The notes: generated by a model not told the origin, from the sequence alone. 64,000 bases of DNA from Flavobacterium notoginsengisoli (GCF_014207905.1 NZ_JACHLB010000005.1:248001-312000), one strand, 5' to 3'. Counted from the stretch's first letter, positions 17,169-25,807 are shown. Numbers and translations are program-made.

Positions 17169-18647
17169 TTATCGCTGTACGTTTCTAATAATTACAGTTT
17201 GTCCGCCTTCTTTGTTGGTTTGAGTTCCAGAACCGTCAGCATTTTTAAATGCATCGCTCTGCCAAGTGTGAGGGTGAATGTTTACTGTGAAAGTATTTGG
17301 AACACCAATGATCTCTGAAATATCTTCCATGGCACCGTATTCCCAGCTTCCAAATCTCATTTCGCCAGATTGGTTGTAAAGTGTATTCCAAGCCACATCT
17401 GTTCTCTTGTGGTTCATGTTTAGCCAAGCTTTGTTTTGTTTAGAAGCAATGTTGTATTGCCAAATGTATGAATCGTGTTGAGCAGCTGCATAATAACTGT
17501 CGCCATCTTCCTGAATGTAAACGTAATTTTCAGTAACACATAAGTTATCCGGATTGATGATTCCTGTCCCTGGAGTACTGTCACCTTCAACAGCCAATTC
17601 TAAAGTTCCTTTTAATGGGTTTGTAGCGTCTAATTTCAGTTTATAAACTCTTCCCCACATTGTATATCCGTCAACAGGAGCATTATTTGTTGCTTGTCCA
17701 GTTGCAGTAAAGTAGATTTCTCTATTGTTACTTGCGCTTCCTTTTCTGTAATCTACGTCTTCAACTCTTGAAAAACGAATTGCTTTCAAATCGTTTACAG
17801 TTGTATTAATCACAGCTCCAGTTAAGTTTTTAGCATTTGGAATTTCAACAAATTCAACTGGATAAGAATTGTTTAATGTGATAGTTGTTTCAACCTGATT
17901 TCCGTCAGTTCTTTTTAGAGCATAAAGTTTTCCGTTTGATAAATCACCAACAGTACTTACATACATAATCAGCTGACCAGCACTTACGTGAGATGTTGCA
18001 TAAGATTGATCTTCTCCAATTAAAATAACAGTTTTTCCAGGGTAAGCCTCTTTTGGAAGCGGAACAGCGTTTTCCATACTTGCTTTTCCTAAAGCTGGTA
18101 AAACTCTGTCGGTTCTTGCTTTGTCTGTAGATAATCCAAGCGGGTTAATTCCGTGAACCATACTTTCTTGACCGCTTTCTCCAGCAGTTAAAAACATTGG
18201 GCCAAATCCGTGAATTTCTGGAGTTGCTAAAGTTGCGGAGCATAAACGAGTTAAACCTCCAACACCATCAACAATGTAATCACCTTTTACAGGCTTGAAA
18301 GTTTTATCTAAATATACTCTTGATACAGATTGAATAATTTCGTGGTTTGTAATCAAGATGTATCCATCACCATTTGGATCTTTCATCAATCCAGCTCCAT
18401 CTGGCTGTGCTCCATAAACAAAAGAAGGTGAATTAGGAAGAACATCGGCACTTGTAATTAAAGTACTGATTTTTAGATTTTCAAATCCTGTCATCGGATA
18501 AACAAATGCAGGGATTTTTGATTGTGAGGTAAAATCGATGCTAGCATTTACATCGTTTTTCGAATCTTTGTCATCATTTTGACAGCTTACTAAGGAAAGA
18601 GACGCTATTCCAAATAAAGCAATAGATTTAAGAAGGTTAGTTTTCAT
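17169..18647 (-). CDS. PhoX-like (DUF839) lipoprotein
   Basis: 492 residues from the preferred ATG. Signal peptide with lipobox LVSC, lipidated Cys22. The DUF839/PhoX beta-propeller signatures are present: ILITNHE, LTAGESGQESMVHG, RFSRVEDVDY followed by EIYFTATG, and INPDNLCVTENYVYIQEDG. PhoX enzymes are Ca2+/Fe3+-dependent phosphatases; some relatives have other substrates, so calling it an alkaline phosphatase would be premature. The frame is open to 18698, but the -7 box at 18677-18684 lies inside that longer reading. It is followed by the peroxidase lipoprotein gene, and the pair looks like one export-linked operon. Confidence 0.82.
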   Translation of the reverse strand: MKTNLLKSIALFGIASLSLVSCQNDDKDSKNDVNASIDFTSQSKIPAFVYPMTGFENLKISTLITSADVLPNSPSFVYGAQPDGAGLMKDPNGDGYILITNHEIIQSVSRVYLDKTFKPVKGDYIVDGVGGLTRLCSATLATPEIHGFGPMFLTAGESGQESMVHGINPLGLSTDKARTDRVLPALGKASMENAVPLPKEAYPGKTVILIGEDQSYATSHVSAGQLIMYVSTVGDLSNGKLYALKRTDGNQVETTITLNNSYPVEFVEIPNAKNLTGAVINTTVNDLKAIRFSRVEDVDYRKGSASNNREIYFTATGQATNNAPVDGYTMWGRVYKLKLDATNPLKGTLELAVEGDSTPGTGIINPDNLCVTENYVYIQEDGDSYYAAAQHDSYIWQYNIASKQNKAWLNMNHKRTDVAWNTLYNQSGEMRFGSWEYGAMEDISEIIGVPNTFTVNIHPHTWQSDAFKNADGSGTQTNKEGGQTVIIRNVQR

Positions 18648-18676
18648 AATTGTTTTTGTGTTTTTTTTTGATAGAA

Positions 18677-18684
18677 CAAAGCTA
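18677..18684 (-). promoter_or_regulatory. -7 box of the PhoX-like/peroxidase operon
   Basis: Read on the minus strand, TAGCTTTG is a perfect TAnnTTTG match 29 nt before the ATG at 18647. It excludes the longer start at 18698. Confidence 0.6.
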
Positions 18685-18805
18685 TCTTTCCAAAACAAAA
18701 TACAGGTTATGTTAATTTTTTCTTAATGCTAATAATTGTAAGTCTTGTATTATCAAATAGTAAATAATAGGTTTCGAATGTAAAGTTAAGACTCATAAAA
18801 AAATC

Positions 18806-19441
18806 TTAAAGAGGCTTAAAAAGCTGATTTAAGTTAGTTGCTTTTTTCTCTTTCAGTTTTTTTACAATTTTAAGAAACGCGATGGCAGTAATGTAGGCAT
18901 CCCCTAAAGCGGTGTGTCTGTCCTTTTTTGAAATGTCAAATTTATCAGCCAAATCGTCTAAAGTGTAATGATCTTTTCGTTCAAACAAATGAGATTGAAT
19001 TAAAGTCTTTTTATACAAATAAGCCGTATCTAAAGTTTTGTTTGTTAACGAAGGAAGACCATTTCTTTCTAAAGCTTTATTAATCATTGTAACATCAAAA
19101 ATGGTATGATGCGCAATGATTATTGAATCGCCTAGAAAATCTAAAAATTGTTGTAATGCTTCCAGTTCGCTCGGACGTTTAATAAGCAAGTCTTTTAATA
19201 TTCCATGAATCTGAGCTGTAGATTTATCGTAATGATCTTGTTCAAGATAAATTTCAAAGCTGTTTTGAACATTGATAATTCCGTTTTGAAGCACAAGCGC
19301 GCCAATGCATAACATTCGGTCATTATCGTAATCAAAACCTGTAGTTTCAGTGTCTAAAACCACAAAACGAGTTTCTTCGATGGTGATGCTTTCATCAAAG
19401 AAATTATGTTCTTCTTTTTTCCAAAAATTGAATAAACTCAT
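18806..19441 (-). CDS. DnaQ-like 3'-5' exonuclease (DEDDh)
   Basis: 211 residues carrying the three exonuclease motifs of the DEDDh superfamily: VVLDTETTGFD (Asp30, Glu32), IIAHHTIFD, and the late motif DRHTALGDAY with the catalytic His and Asp. It resembles the epsilon-like proofreading domain but lacks any polymerase, so it may be a free exonuclease acting in repair or on RNA. It starts two bases after the stop codon of the CNBD-CBS-DUF294 gene. That gene pair is a recurring partnership in bacteria, as far as I recall from family knowledge. Confidence 0.88.
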   Translation of the reverse strand: MSLFNFWKKEEHNFFDESITIEETRFVVLDTETTGFDYDNDRMLCIGALVLQNGIINVQNSFEIYLEQDHYDKSTAQIHGILKDLLIKRPSELEALQQFLDFLGDSIIIAHHTIFDVTMINKALERNGLPSLTNKTLDTAYLYKKTLIQSHLFERKDHYTLDDLADKFDISKKDRHTALGDAYITAIAFLKIVKKLKEKKATNLNQLFKPL

Positions 19442-19443
19442 TA

Positions 19444-21363
19444 TTATACCAGATTTGAGATATTAAAACGTACCGAAATTAATTCCTGAAGCTCTTTAAT
19501 AGTTTTAAAAGTACGTTTCAGTTTAATTTTTTCCATTTTCGTTAAAGATTCCAATTCGATAAACTGACCAGAATCATGATGCAATAATCCTTGTTTGGTT
19601 CTGAATTTTAATAAGGCTTTAAACGAATACGAACACGATAAATACAATTCTCTGTTGTTAGGTTCTAACTCTGCCAATTTTTCAAAACGTTCGGCTGTAT
19701 TGCTTATTCCTTTTATAGAATGTGATAAAATTAAGACACGCGCAGCATCAGTTAAAGGCATTAAAGCTCTTCGTTTAATGTCGAAGTTGTCTTTATTGGC
19801 TCCGTCCTGTTCTACTAAAAATTGTCTAAAGAAACCTGTAGGAGATGGACTTTGCAAAGCACCGCTCACCAAATGCATATAAAAAATTGGATTCGCTTTT
19901 ATAGTTTCAAAAATATAATCTGAAAGCTGACTTACTATTTCGGTATCACCATAAGTAGAGCTGTAATCAAAGAAAATAAAAGATAATAAAACCTCATTTT
20001 TTCCAGGATTGGTAATCCAATGATGTACTTGAGCTTTCCAATCGTCAAGACTCATACACCATTTTGGGCTAGATGCCATCATGTCGGCAGGACAGTAATC
20101 ATATCCAATTTCAAAAAGACCTTTATTGACTAGTCCTGCAAATTTTTGGAAATAAATTCTGGTTTCATCCCTAAAAACTTCGTTTACATTTTCATATACA
20201 ATAGCATTATCTTGGTCGGTATGTAGCATTTGTTCGCCTCTTCCTTGACTTCCCATTGCTAGCCATGCAAATTTTACAGGAGGCGGACTGCTCATTTTGT
20301 CAATACAGATTTCAATTACACGAGTAGTGCAAGCTTCATTCAGTTCTGTAATAATTTTGGTAATTAAAGTCATAGGAATATTTTGATCTAAATATCCCTG
20401 TAGCAATTGCATAATCTGGTTTCGAATAGGCTTTATTTCCTTAATTTTTTTGGTACGTTTTAAAGCTTTTATCAAAACTGCAGGATTGTTTCCAAGTGCA
20501 ACCATTACGTCATGTTTCGATAAAATACCAACTGCTTTAGTATTTATTGTTCCATCTTTTGTTAAGCATAAATGGCTAATATTGCTTTTCATCATTGCCA
20601 TTTGTGCTTCTGTAACAGTCATTTTTTTTGGATACGTAATAACTGGTTTTGTCATTATCGTTTCTGCTGTTGTTGTAATAGGAAAATCACCAGTTACAAT
20701 TTTATTGCGCAGATCTTTATCGGTCAAAATACCTATGGGAAGCATTTCATCTACAATCAAAATCGCTCCAACTTTCTTTTTATTCATAATTATGGCGATA
20801 TCTTTTACAGTTGTAGAAGGACTGCAAGTCACAATTTTTTTTGAATATTTAATGGGAGCTAAATCAAAAGAATGATTGTTAGATTGAAGATTGTCATCTA
20901 ATATTTCATCACCGTATAATTTATCTTTATGGATATCAGAATAAGGATTTCTAGTATTTGAAGCATAACTTTCTATCAAGAAATTACCGATATTTCTATT
21001 TTCTAAAGCATAAGGCTTAAAAACAGCAATCGGAATAGCATATAAAATACTTTCCTCATGCGCTACCGCTTCCATAATATAATTTTCTTGTGCTAAAAGC
21101 GGGCGAAGTCCAAAAATATCACCTTCGTCACACATGTCTAAAACTGTATTTTTGGTGCTTTTTTTCAAAGCGACAGCACCTTTATGTACTACATAAAAAG
21201 AATCGTGAGTTTTGTCGTTTTCAGCAAATATTACAGCATCTTTTTCTTTATAAATAATAGAAATCTGTTCAGATAGTTTTTCTAAATCTTTCGGATGCAA
21301 AAAATTAAATGGCGGATATCCTTTTAAAAAGTCGGCAACTCTCTGCGAAATGGTATTTTTCAT
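19444..21363 (-). CDS. CNBD - tandem CBS - DUF294 nucleotidyltransferase-like protein
   Basis: 639 residues with four modules in order: a cyclic-nucleotide-binding-like domain (about 15-135), two CBS repeats (about 170-295), a DUF294 nucleotidyltransferase-like domain with GSQGRGEQMLHTDQD near 375-390 (the GS...R.E...D.D pattern of GlnD-type enzymes), and the helical C-terminal DUF294 domain. It probably senses adenine nucleotides and modifies or binds a partner by nucleotidyl transfer; the target is unknown. Translationally coupled to the exonuclease gene two bases downstream. In other bacteria such proteins are found near acetate and respiration genes, but not here. Confidence 0.87.
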   Translation of the reverse strand: MKNTISQRVADFLKGYPPFNFLHPKDLEKLSEQISIIYKEKDAVIFAENDKTHDSFYVVHKGAVALKKSTKNTVLDMCDEGDIFGLRPLLAQENYIMEAVAHEESILYAIPIAVFKPYALENRNIGNFLIESYASNTRNPYSDIHKDKLYGDEILDDNLQSNNHSFDLAPIKYSKKIVTCSPSTTVKDIAIIMNKKKVGAILIVDEMLPIGILTDKDLRNKIVTGDFPITTTAETIMTKPVITYPKKMTVTEAQMAMMKSNISHLCLTKDGTINTKAVGILSKHDVMVALGNNPAVLIKALKRTKKIKEIKPIRNQIMQLLQGYLDQNIPMTLITKIITELNEACTTRVIEICIDKMSSPPPVKFAWLAMGSQGRGEQMLHTDQDNAIVYENVNEVFRDETRIYFQKFAGLVNKGLFEIGYDYCPADMMASSPKWCMSLDDWKAQVHHWITNPGKNEVLLSFIFFDYSSTYGDTEIVSQLSDYIFETIKANPIFYMHLVSGALQSPSPTGFFRQFLVEQDGANKDNFDIKRRALMPLTDAARVLILSHSIKGISNTAERFEKLAELEPNNRELYLSCSYSFKALLKFRTKQGLLHHDSGQFIELESLTKMEKIKLKRTFKTIKELQELISVRFNISNLV

Positions 21364-21431
21364 GTGGCTAGATTAAAGTTCTAAAGTACTATTTAAAATA
21401 GAAATGTAAAAGAAACACGTTATAATAATTT

Positions 21432-21490
21432 GCCACAAAGGCACAAAGTCTCAAAGAAATAAATCCTTCGCGTCTTTGTGCCTTTGTGGC
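21432..21490. repeat. Inverted repeat of CACAAAGGC words
   Basis: GCCACAAAGGCACAAAG at the left and CTTTGTGCCTTTGTGGC at the right make a long stem with a 24-nt loop, placed between two minus-strand genes. It can act as a terminator for the small lipoprotein's upstream neighbour or as a mobile hairpin. Confidence 0.75.
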
Positions 21491-21508
21491 AGAAGAAAGC
21501 TTAATTAT

Positions 21509-21880
21509 TTAATCAACTCTATGAACAGTACCACGCTGTTTCTCTTCAGAACCAACCAGACCAAATTCAAAAGTGTAAGAATCTTTAGAAGTCGTTAAAA
21601 TTTTCATGCTGATGGCTTTTTCTTCAGCCATGTTTTTTGGATGTTTTTTCTGCAGAATATATTCACAGTCGCTTACCCAACGAATGGTTGCTGTATCTGT
21701 CTTTCCTTCAAAGGTTTCGATTTCAATATATTCTTTGCGTTCAAATAAAGTAGTTTTTTTAACGCCGTTTACTTCAGTTTCAAATTTGAATTTACCGGTT
21801 TTAAAATCTTTGCAATTGTGTTCTGCATTGTAGCAAGATACTAAAGCTAGAATAGGGAATAAGAATAGTATTTTTTTCAT
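21509..21880 (-). CDS. Small hypothetical lipoprotein
   Basis: 123 residues. A basic start, hydrophobic core and lipobox LVSC make Cys16 the lipid site. The mature part has the local pattern CKDFKTGKFKFE, a repeated Thr/Glu/Lys-rich beta strand pattern and TIRWVSDCEYIL. This resembles small Flavobacteriia lipoproteins that I have seen mislabelled as topoisomerase fragments; there is no such domain here. Function unknown. Confidence 0.7.
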   Translation of the reverse strand: MKKILFLFPILALVSCYNAEHNCKDFKTGKFKFETEVNGVKKTTLFERKEYIEIETFEGKTDTATIRWVSDCEYILQKKHPKNMAEEKAISMKILTTSKDSYTFEFGLVGSEEKQRGTVHRVD

Positions 21881-21913
21881 TTTTTTTTATGCTTAAAGCT
21901 TATAGCTTTTTTA

Positions 21914-22489
21914 TCATTTCAATCTTTTCAGTTCATCATCGGTAAAGTTCTTAATTTCTTTTTCTTTGGCAAACTTTTCGGCATTGTAATTTCCCGATTT
22001 ATTCTTCGGAATCGATAAACTATTCCACTCGCTGTTTTTCAATTGTTTGGCATAAAAAACAATCTGTCCAACATGATAAGGATAATGCGCTAATTGACGA
22101 TTGATTGCTTCAATAACCGTATGGCCTTCATTTCGGATGTAAATAATGTCTGAAAGCTGTTCGGGTTTTAAACTTTCTAAAGCATTTTCAAGACAATTCC
22201 AGCCTTTGTTCCAAACTTCGAGAACTTCTTCTTTAGATTGTAAATCATTTTCAAATTCGGCATCACGATTTCGCCATTCTTTTTCGCCATCAGAAGTTAA
22301 AAAGTCAGTCCAGCGTGAAAGCATATTTCCTGAAATATGTTTAACAATGGTTGCAATACAGTTGGTATCATCATTAAAAGAAACAAAAAGCTGTTGAGGT
22401 TCGAGTTGATCGATAGCTTTTTCGCCAAGCATTTTATAATACAAAAACTGTTTTTTGACACTTTCCAAGTAAGATTGATCGGCGCTCAT
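21914..22489 (-). CDS. DinB-like superfamily protein (DUF1572)
   Basis: 191 residues, a four-helix-bundle DinB/YfiT-like protein. The helix ends carry candidate metal-ligand histidines, KHISGNM near residue 48 and LAHYPYHVGQI near 137. Family members bind a divalent metal and some are thiol-dependent transferases (bacillithiol or similar). The reaction here is unknown. It starts two bases after the stop of the pentapeptide-repeat gene, so the two form one transcript. Confidence 0.8.
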   Translation of the reverse strand: MSADQSYLESVKKQFLYYKMLGEKAIDQLEPQQLFVSFNDDTNCIATIVKHISGNMLSRWTDFLTSDGEKEWRNRDAEFENDLQSKEEVLEVWNKGWNCLENALESLKPEQLSDIIYIRNEGHTVIEAINRQLAHYPYHVGQIVFYAKQLKNSEWNSLSIPKNKSGNYNAEKFAKEKEIKNFTDDELKRLK

Positions 22490-22491
22490 GA

Positions 22492-23064
22492 TTATACTAT
22501 TTTAATATCATATTTATCTAATAATCCGACAATGCCCTCTGTAGAAAACTGAGCCTTTTTCATCGGATTGAATTCGGGATCAATTTTGTAATTGTAAGCT
22601 GTTTTAAAATTGACTCCAGCCAATTGTGTTTCGTTAAAGATCGCCCCATCGAGATTACAATTATCAAAAACAGAACTCGTTAAATTAGTTCCGATAAAAG
22701 TTACCTCGCGAATCGAAGAATTGATAAATTTGGTTTTAGGCATTTTTTTGTTTGTAAACAAAGCATAATCTAGTGTGCAATCTTCGAAGTAAACCTGAAA
22801 TAAGAAATCGTCACATTCGTTAAAAGCAATGCCGAGAAGTTTACAATTTTTAAAAGTGACATTCTTTAAACTTGTTCCTGTTAAACTGGTCATAGACAAA
22901 TTACAGTCAATGAATTCGCAGTCTAAAAAAGTATTGGAACCAAAATTACTGCTAGAAAAATCACAGTTTTTAAAAACGCAGTCTTCAAATTCACGATTGT
23001 TGATTCGTTTATCAATGTAAACGACTTTCTCAAATGTTTTCTGAATGTGAATTAGACTTTCCAT
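22492..23064 (-). CDS. Qnr-like pentapeptide-repeat protein
   Basis: 190 residues of mostly pentapeptide repeats (A[D/N]LxX-type steps such as NCDFSSSNF, CEFIDCNLS, FKNCKL, FDNCNLDGAIF) that fold as a right-handed quadrilateral helix. The final segment, KKAQFSTEGIVGLLDKYDIKIV, resembles the C-terminal dimerisation tail of Qnr/MfpA proteins. Those mimic DNA and bind gyrase or topoisomerase IV, giving modest quinolone protection, but most relatives have no proven role, so gyrase protection is only a possibility. Cotranscribed with the DinB-like gene. Confidence 0.82.
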   Translation of the reverse strand: MESLIHIQKTFEKVVYIDKRINNREFEDCVFKNCDFSSSNFGSNTFLDCEFIDCNLSMTSLTGTSLKNVTFKNCKLLGIAFNECDDFLFQVYFEDCTLDYALFTNKKMPKTKFINSSIREVTFIGTNLTSSVFDNCNLDGAIFNETQLAGVNFKTAYNYKIDPEFNPMKKAQFSTEGIVGLLDKYDIKIV

Positions 23065-23079
23065 TTTATATAAAGTATT

Positions 23080-23112
23080 AAACCTAACAGGTTTTTAAAG
23101 CCTGTTAGGTTT
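23080..23112. repeat. AACCTAACAGG inverted repeat
   Basis: AAACCTAACAGG and its exact complement CCTGTTAGGTTT flank a 9-nt loop (TTTTTAAAG). It lies between the DUF6095-like and pentapeptide genes, a short, perfect, probably mobile or terminating hairpin. Confidence 0.8.
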
Positions 23113-23125
23113 GTATTGTGATTAT

Positions 23126-23347
23126 TTAGTCATTAAATATACCCTTCATAATAATTTTCAATCCTAAAAAGATCAAAAACATAGAAGATAAACAAGCAAT
23201 AATTCCAATTCCTAAAACAAGATAATGCCAGTTGGTATGCTGATTTTGAAAAGCATTATAAATCATCGATGGTCCAAGAAACATCAAAGGCAGAGCGCCT
23301 GATAAATATTTCACTCCTTTTATAAGTAATTCTTTATTTGTTGCCAT
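23126..23347 (-). CDS. Small two-helix membrane protein (DUF6095-like)
   Basis: 73 residues with two hydrophobic segments (about 13-32 and 41-66) separated by a short loop with NQHTNWHYL. The look is that of a family restricted to Flavobacteriia, which I believe is DUF6095, though I cannot confirm it here. Its function is unknown. It starts from ATG at 23347 with no obvious promoter in the repeat-rich 183-bp space towards murQ. Confidence 0.7.
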   Translation of the reverse strand: MATNKELLIKGVKYLSGALPLMFLGPSMIYNAFQNQHTNWHYLVLGIGIIACLSSMFLIFLGLKIIMKGIFND

Positions 23348-23349
23348 GT

Positions 23350-23378
23350 TTTTAGTTTCAAGTTTAAGGTTTCAAGTT
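23350..23378. repeat. TTTCAAG word repeat, copy 1
   Basis: TTAGTTTCAAGTTTAAGG then TTTCAAG. It is a half copy of the word family seen as a full inverted repeat at 44219-44283 and as tandem words at 28325-28357. Confidence 0.5.
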
Positions 23379-23392
23379 GTTTGACTTGTATT

Positions 23393-23510
23393 TAAACGCA
23401 AAGGTCGCAAAGTTTTTTTACATTAGAAACTTTAAATAAAACGCAAAGTTCGCAAAGCTTTAGAAAACCTTGCGAACCTTGCGTATACCTTAGTGTGCTT
23501 TGCGGTTAAA
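23393..23510. repeat. AACGCAAAG/CTTTGCG word repeat with inverted halves
   Basis: Left half AACGCAAAGGTCGCAAAG and AACGCAAAGTTCGCAAAG; right half CTTGCGAACCTTGCG and GCTTTGCGGTT in inverse orientation. The 183-bp gap between murQ and the next gene is made largely of these words. Confidence 0.7.
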
Positions 23511-23530
23511 TCATCAAGCAGAAAACACTT

Positions 23531-24343
23531 TTATTTCTTATAATTATCAACAGCATTTCTCACGCTGCCGTATTTTTTTAATAATTCGGAGGCTTCTTCA
23601 TAAGAAACAGAAATTTCATCCATAATCATTTTAACGCCTCGATCAACTAGCTTAATGTTGCTTAATTGCATGTCAACCATTTTATTTCCTCTCACTTTTC
23701 CAAGCTGAATCATTGACGCAGTAGAAATCATATTCAAAACTAGTTTTTGAGCTGTTCCCGCTTTCATACGTGAACTTCCTGTAACGAATTCCGGACCAAC
23801 CACAACTTCAATAGGAAATTGAGCAGTTAAAGCTAACGGACTTCCTGCATTACAAGTAATACAGCCCGTAATAATATTATTTTGATTACAAGCTTCTAAA
23901 CCGCTGATAACATAAGGAGTTGTTCCAGACGCAGCGATTCCGATTACGACATCATTAGAATCAATATTATGACTTTGAAGATCAATCCAGGCATTTGTTG
24001 TACTGTCTTCGGCATTTTCTACAGCACGTCTTATAGCTGTATCACCACCAGCGATTATTCCATTTACCAAATCAAAAGGAACGCCAAATGTAGGCGGACA
24101 TTCTGATGCATCAACAACACCAAGACGACCAGAAGTTCCTGCTCCGATATAGAATAATCTGCCTCCTAATTTTAATTTAGAGACGATTTGTGGAATCAAA
24201 GCTTCGATTTGCGGTAAAGCCTTCTCTACAGCATAAGGAACCGTTTTGTCTTCTTGATTAATGTTTGACAACAATTCATGAACAGACATTTTTTCTAAAT
24301 GTTCATATTTTGAAGATTGTTCCGTGGTTTTTGTAAATGTCAT
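23531..24343 (-). CDS. murQ: N-acetylmuramic acid 6-phosphate etherase
   Basis: 270 residues from the preferred ATG. Cleaves the lactyl ether of N-acetylmuramate 6-phosphate to give GlcNAc-6-phosphate and lactate, in cell-wall sugar recycling. The SIS-type fold shows the hallmark GGRLFYIGAGTSGRLGVVDASECPPTFG region near residues 55-82 and VVGPEFVTGSSRMKAGTAQK near 180. The frame extends to a TTG at 24367, but a -7 box (24365-24372) overlaps that start. No other murein-recycling gene lies nearby. Confidence 0.95.
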   Translation of the reverse strand: MTFTKTTEQSSKYEHLEKMSVHELLSNINQEDKTVPYAVEKALPQIEALIPQIVSKLKLGGRLFYIGAGTSGRLGVVDASECPPTFGVPFDLVNGIIAGGDTAIRRAVENAEDSTTNAWIDLQSHNIDSNDVVIGIAASGTTPYVISGLEACNQNNIITGCITCNAGSPLALTAQFPIEVVVGPEFVTGSSRMKAGTAQKLVLNMISTASMIQLGKVRGNKMVDMQLSNIKLVDRGVKMIMDEISVSYEEASELLKKYGSVRNAVDNYKK

Positions 24344-24364
24344 TTTATCGTTATTTAGACTCGC

Positions 24365-24372
24365 CAAAATTA
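24365..24372 (-). promoter_or_regulatory. -7 box of murQ
   Basis: On the minus strand TAATTTTG is a perfect TAnnTTTG match, 21 nt before the ATG at 24343, and covers the alternative TTG start. Confidence 0.6.
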
Positions 24373-24482
24373 ATATATTTTATCTCAATCTCGCAAAGTT
24401 CAAAGATTTATAATCTTCATTTTATTTCTTTTTTGTTATTAAAGACGATTTTGAAAGATCATTGTTGCACCAACGAAAATAT

Positions 24483-24490
24483 TATATTTG
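24483..24490 (+). promoter_or_regulatory. -7 box of the AraC-type regulator
   Basis: TATATTTG, a full match to TAnnTTTG, lies 21 nt before the ATG at 24512. Confidence 0.55.
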
Positions 24491-24511
24491 TTTATTATTT
24501 TAACTAAATAA

Positions 24512-25651
24512 ATGGACAAATTAGATTTATTACAGGGAATAGCTCGAATTTCAGTTTTTGTTTCCTTATTGCTTGCCTTTTTTTTATTGACAGTAAAAAC
24601 TCAAAATAAACTGGCAAATCGCTTATTTGCATGGTTTTTTATTTTTTCGGCAATTGATCTTAGCGGATTTTTTATCGAAACGACCAATAGAGTTGAACTT
24701 AATTTGGAAATTTTTAGGGCTACATCCTGTTTATTAGGAATGCCATTATTCTATCTTTTTGTTCTGGCAGTCTGTTATTCAGATTTTAAACTAAAAAAGA
24801 AGCATCTTGTCCATTTGATTCCTTTTGTAGTGGTCAATTTGGTTTTTATCCCTAGAATTTATTTGAATTTTGATCTGAGTTTTGAAAATTTTTTAAAGAC
24901 TTTGAACCTGAAACCTGAAATTTATTTTATTCAAATTGTAGTTGAATTTCAATATGCGTTCTACATTATCAGTGTATTTTTAATTTTAAGAAAGTACAGA
25001 GAAATCTATTTGGAAAATTATGCTAACCCAAGCACGGCAACTTATAAATGGCTTTTTCAAATAACTTGTGTTTTTCTTACTGCACATTCTGTAGTTGTTT
25101 TAAAAAATTTATTGCGTTATAGCGGTTTTAGAGAAATATTTCTTTGGGCAAATGTTCTTGTCGGAAGTATTGCTCTATTTATAACGTGCTGGTTTATAAT
25201 GAAAGCACTAAATCATCCCGAACTTTTTAGGGGAGTTAATTCTAAATTGAAATTAACAAAAGAGATTCTGCCGAAAGTTGAAGAAAAACAGGAATCTTTA
25301 AACGAACAAAATGATTTAATCAAAATTCAGATTTTAAATCTAAAACAATATATGACCGAAAAAGAGCCTTTTCTGGATCCGTCATTAACAATTCAAGAAT
25401 TGAGTAATCAGATTAATATTCCAGTACGAGATTTGTCTGTTTTAATTAATCATCAAATGAATCAACATTTTTTTGATTTTGTGAATGAATATCGAATTCA
25501 AAAAGCCATGAAAATCTTAAAAGATCCTTCTAAAAATGAGTTTACGGTTTTAGAAATCTTATACGAAGTTGGTTTTAACTCTAAATCTTCTTTCAATACC
25601 TCTTTTAAAAAATATACCAATTTAACTCCGACTGCTTATCGAAACGCTTAA
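24512..25651 (+). CDS. Membrane-anchored AraC-family transcriptional regulator
   Basis: 379 residues. The first 235 carry about seven hydrophobic helices of a 7TM-type sensor (for example ISVFVSLLLAFFLL and LFYLFVLAVCY). A cytosolic linker with EEKQESLNEQND follows, then a C-terminal AraC/XylS helix-turn-helix pair: ELSNQINIPVRDLSVLINHQ and VLEILYEVGFNSKSSFNTSFKKY. Such proteins read a signal at the membrane and switch neighbouring transport genes. The outer-membrane receptor gene starts 156 bp downstream in the same direction and is the likely target. A terminator separates the two. Confidence 0.88.
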   Translation: MDKLDLLQGIARISVFVSLLLAFFLLTVKTQNKLANRLFAWFFIFSAIDLSGFFIETTNRVELNLEIFRATSCLLGMPLFYLFVLAVCYSDFKLKKKHLVHLIPFVVVNLVFIPRIYLNFDLSFENFLKTLNLKPEIYFIQIVVEFQYAFYIISVFLILRKYREIYLENYANPSTATYKWLFQITCVFLTAHSVVVLKNLLRYSGFREIFLWANVLVGSIALFITCWFIMKALNHPELFRGVNSKLKLTKEILPKVEEKQESLNEQNDLIKIQILNLKQYMTEKEPFLDPSLTIQELSNQINIPVRDLSVLINHQMNQHFFDFVNEYRIQKAMKILKDPSKNEFTVLEILYEVGFNSKSSFNTSFKKYTNLTPTAYRNA

Positions 25652-25690
25652 TAATTAAGGGTTTGTAAAAAGTCGTACGTCGCACGGAAT

Positions 25691-25736
25691 AAAGTCGAAC
25701 TAATTTTCTAAACAGAAAATGGTTCGACTTTTTTTT
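25691..25736 (+). terminator. Terminator after the AraC-type gene
   Basis: AAAGTCGAACTAATTTTCT and AGAAAATGGTTCGACTTT form a long, nearly perfect stem followed by T6-T8. Confidence 0.88.
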
Positions 25737-25807
25737 GTCGGTCGCGTAGGGAGAATTTCTAAGGCAACTTTGCTTCAAATTAATCAAACAAGCAAAAAAT
25801 AGAAATC

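Noticed and set aside
20450..20875. A 141-codon plus-strand frame inside the CNBD-CBS-DUF294 gene
   Set aside because: It is the antisense shadow of clear CBS repeats, with no start context or family signature.
21509..21880. A topoisomerase fragment
   Set aside because: Similar small lipoproteins have at times carried that label, but there is no topoisomerase domain; it has a signal peptide and lipobox.
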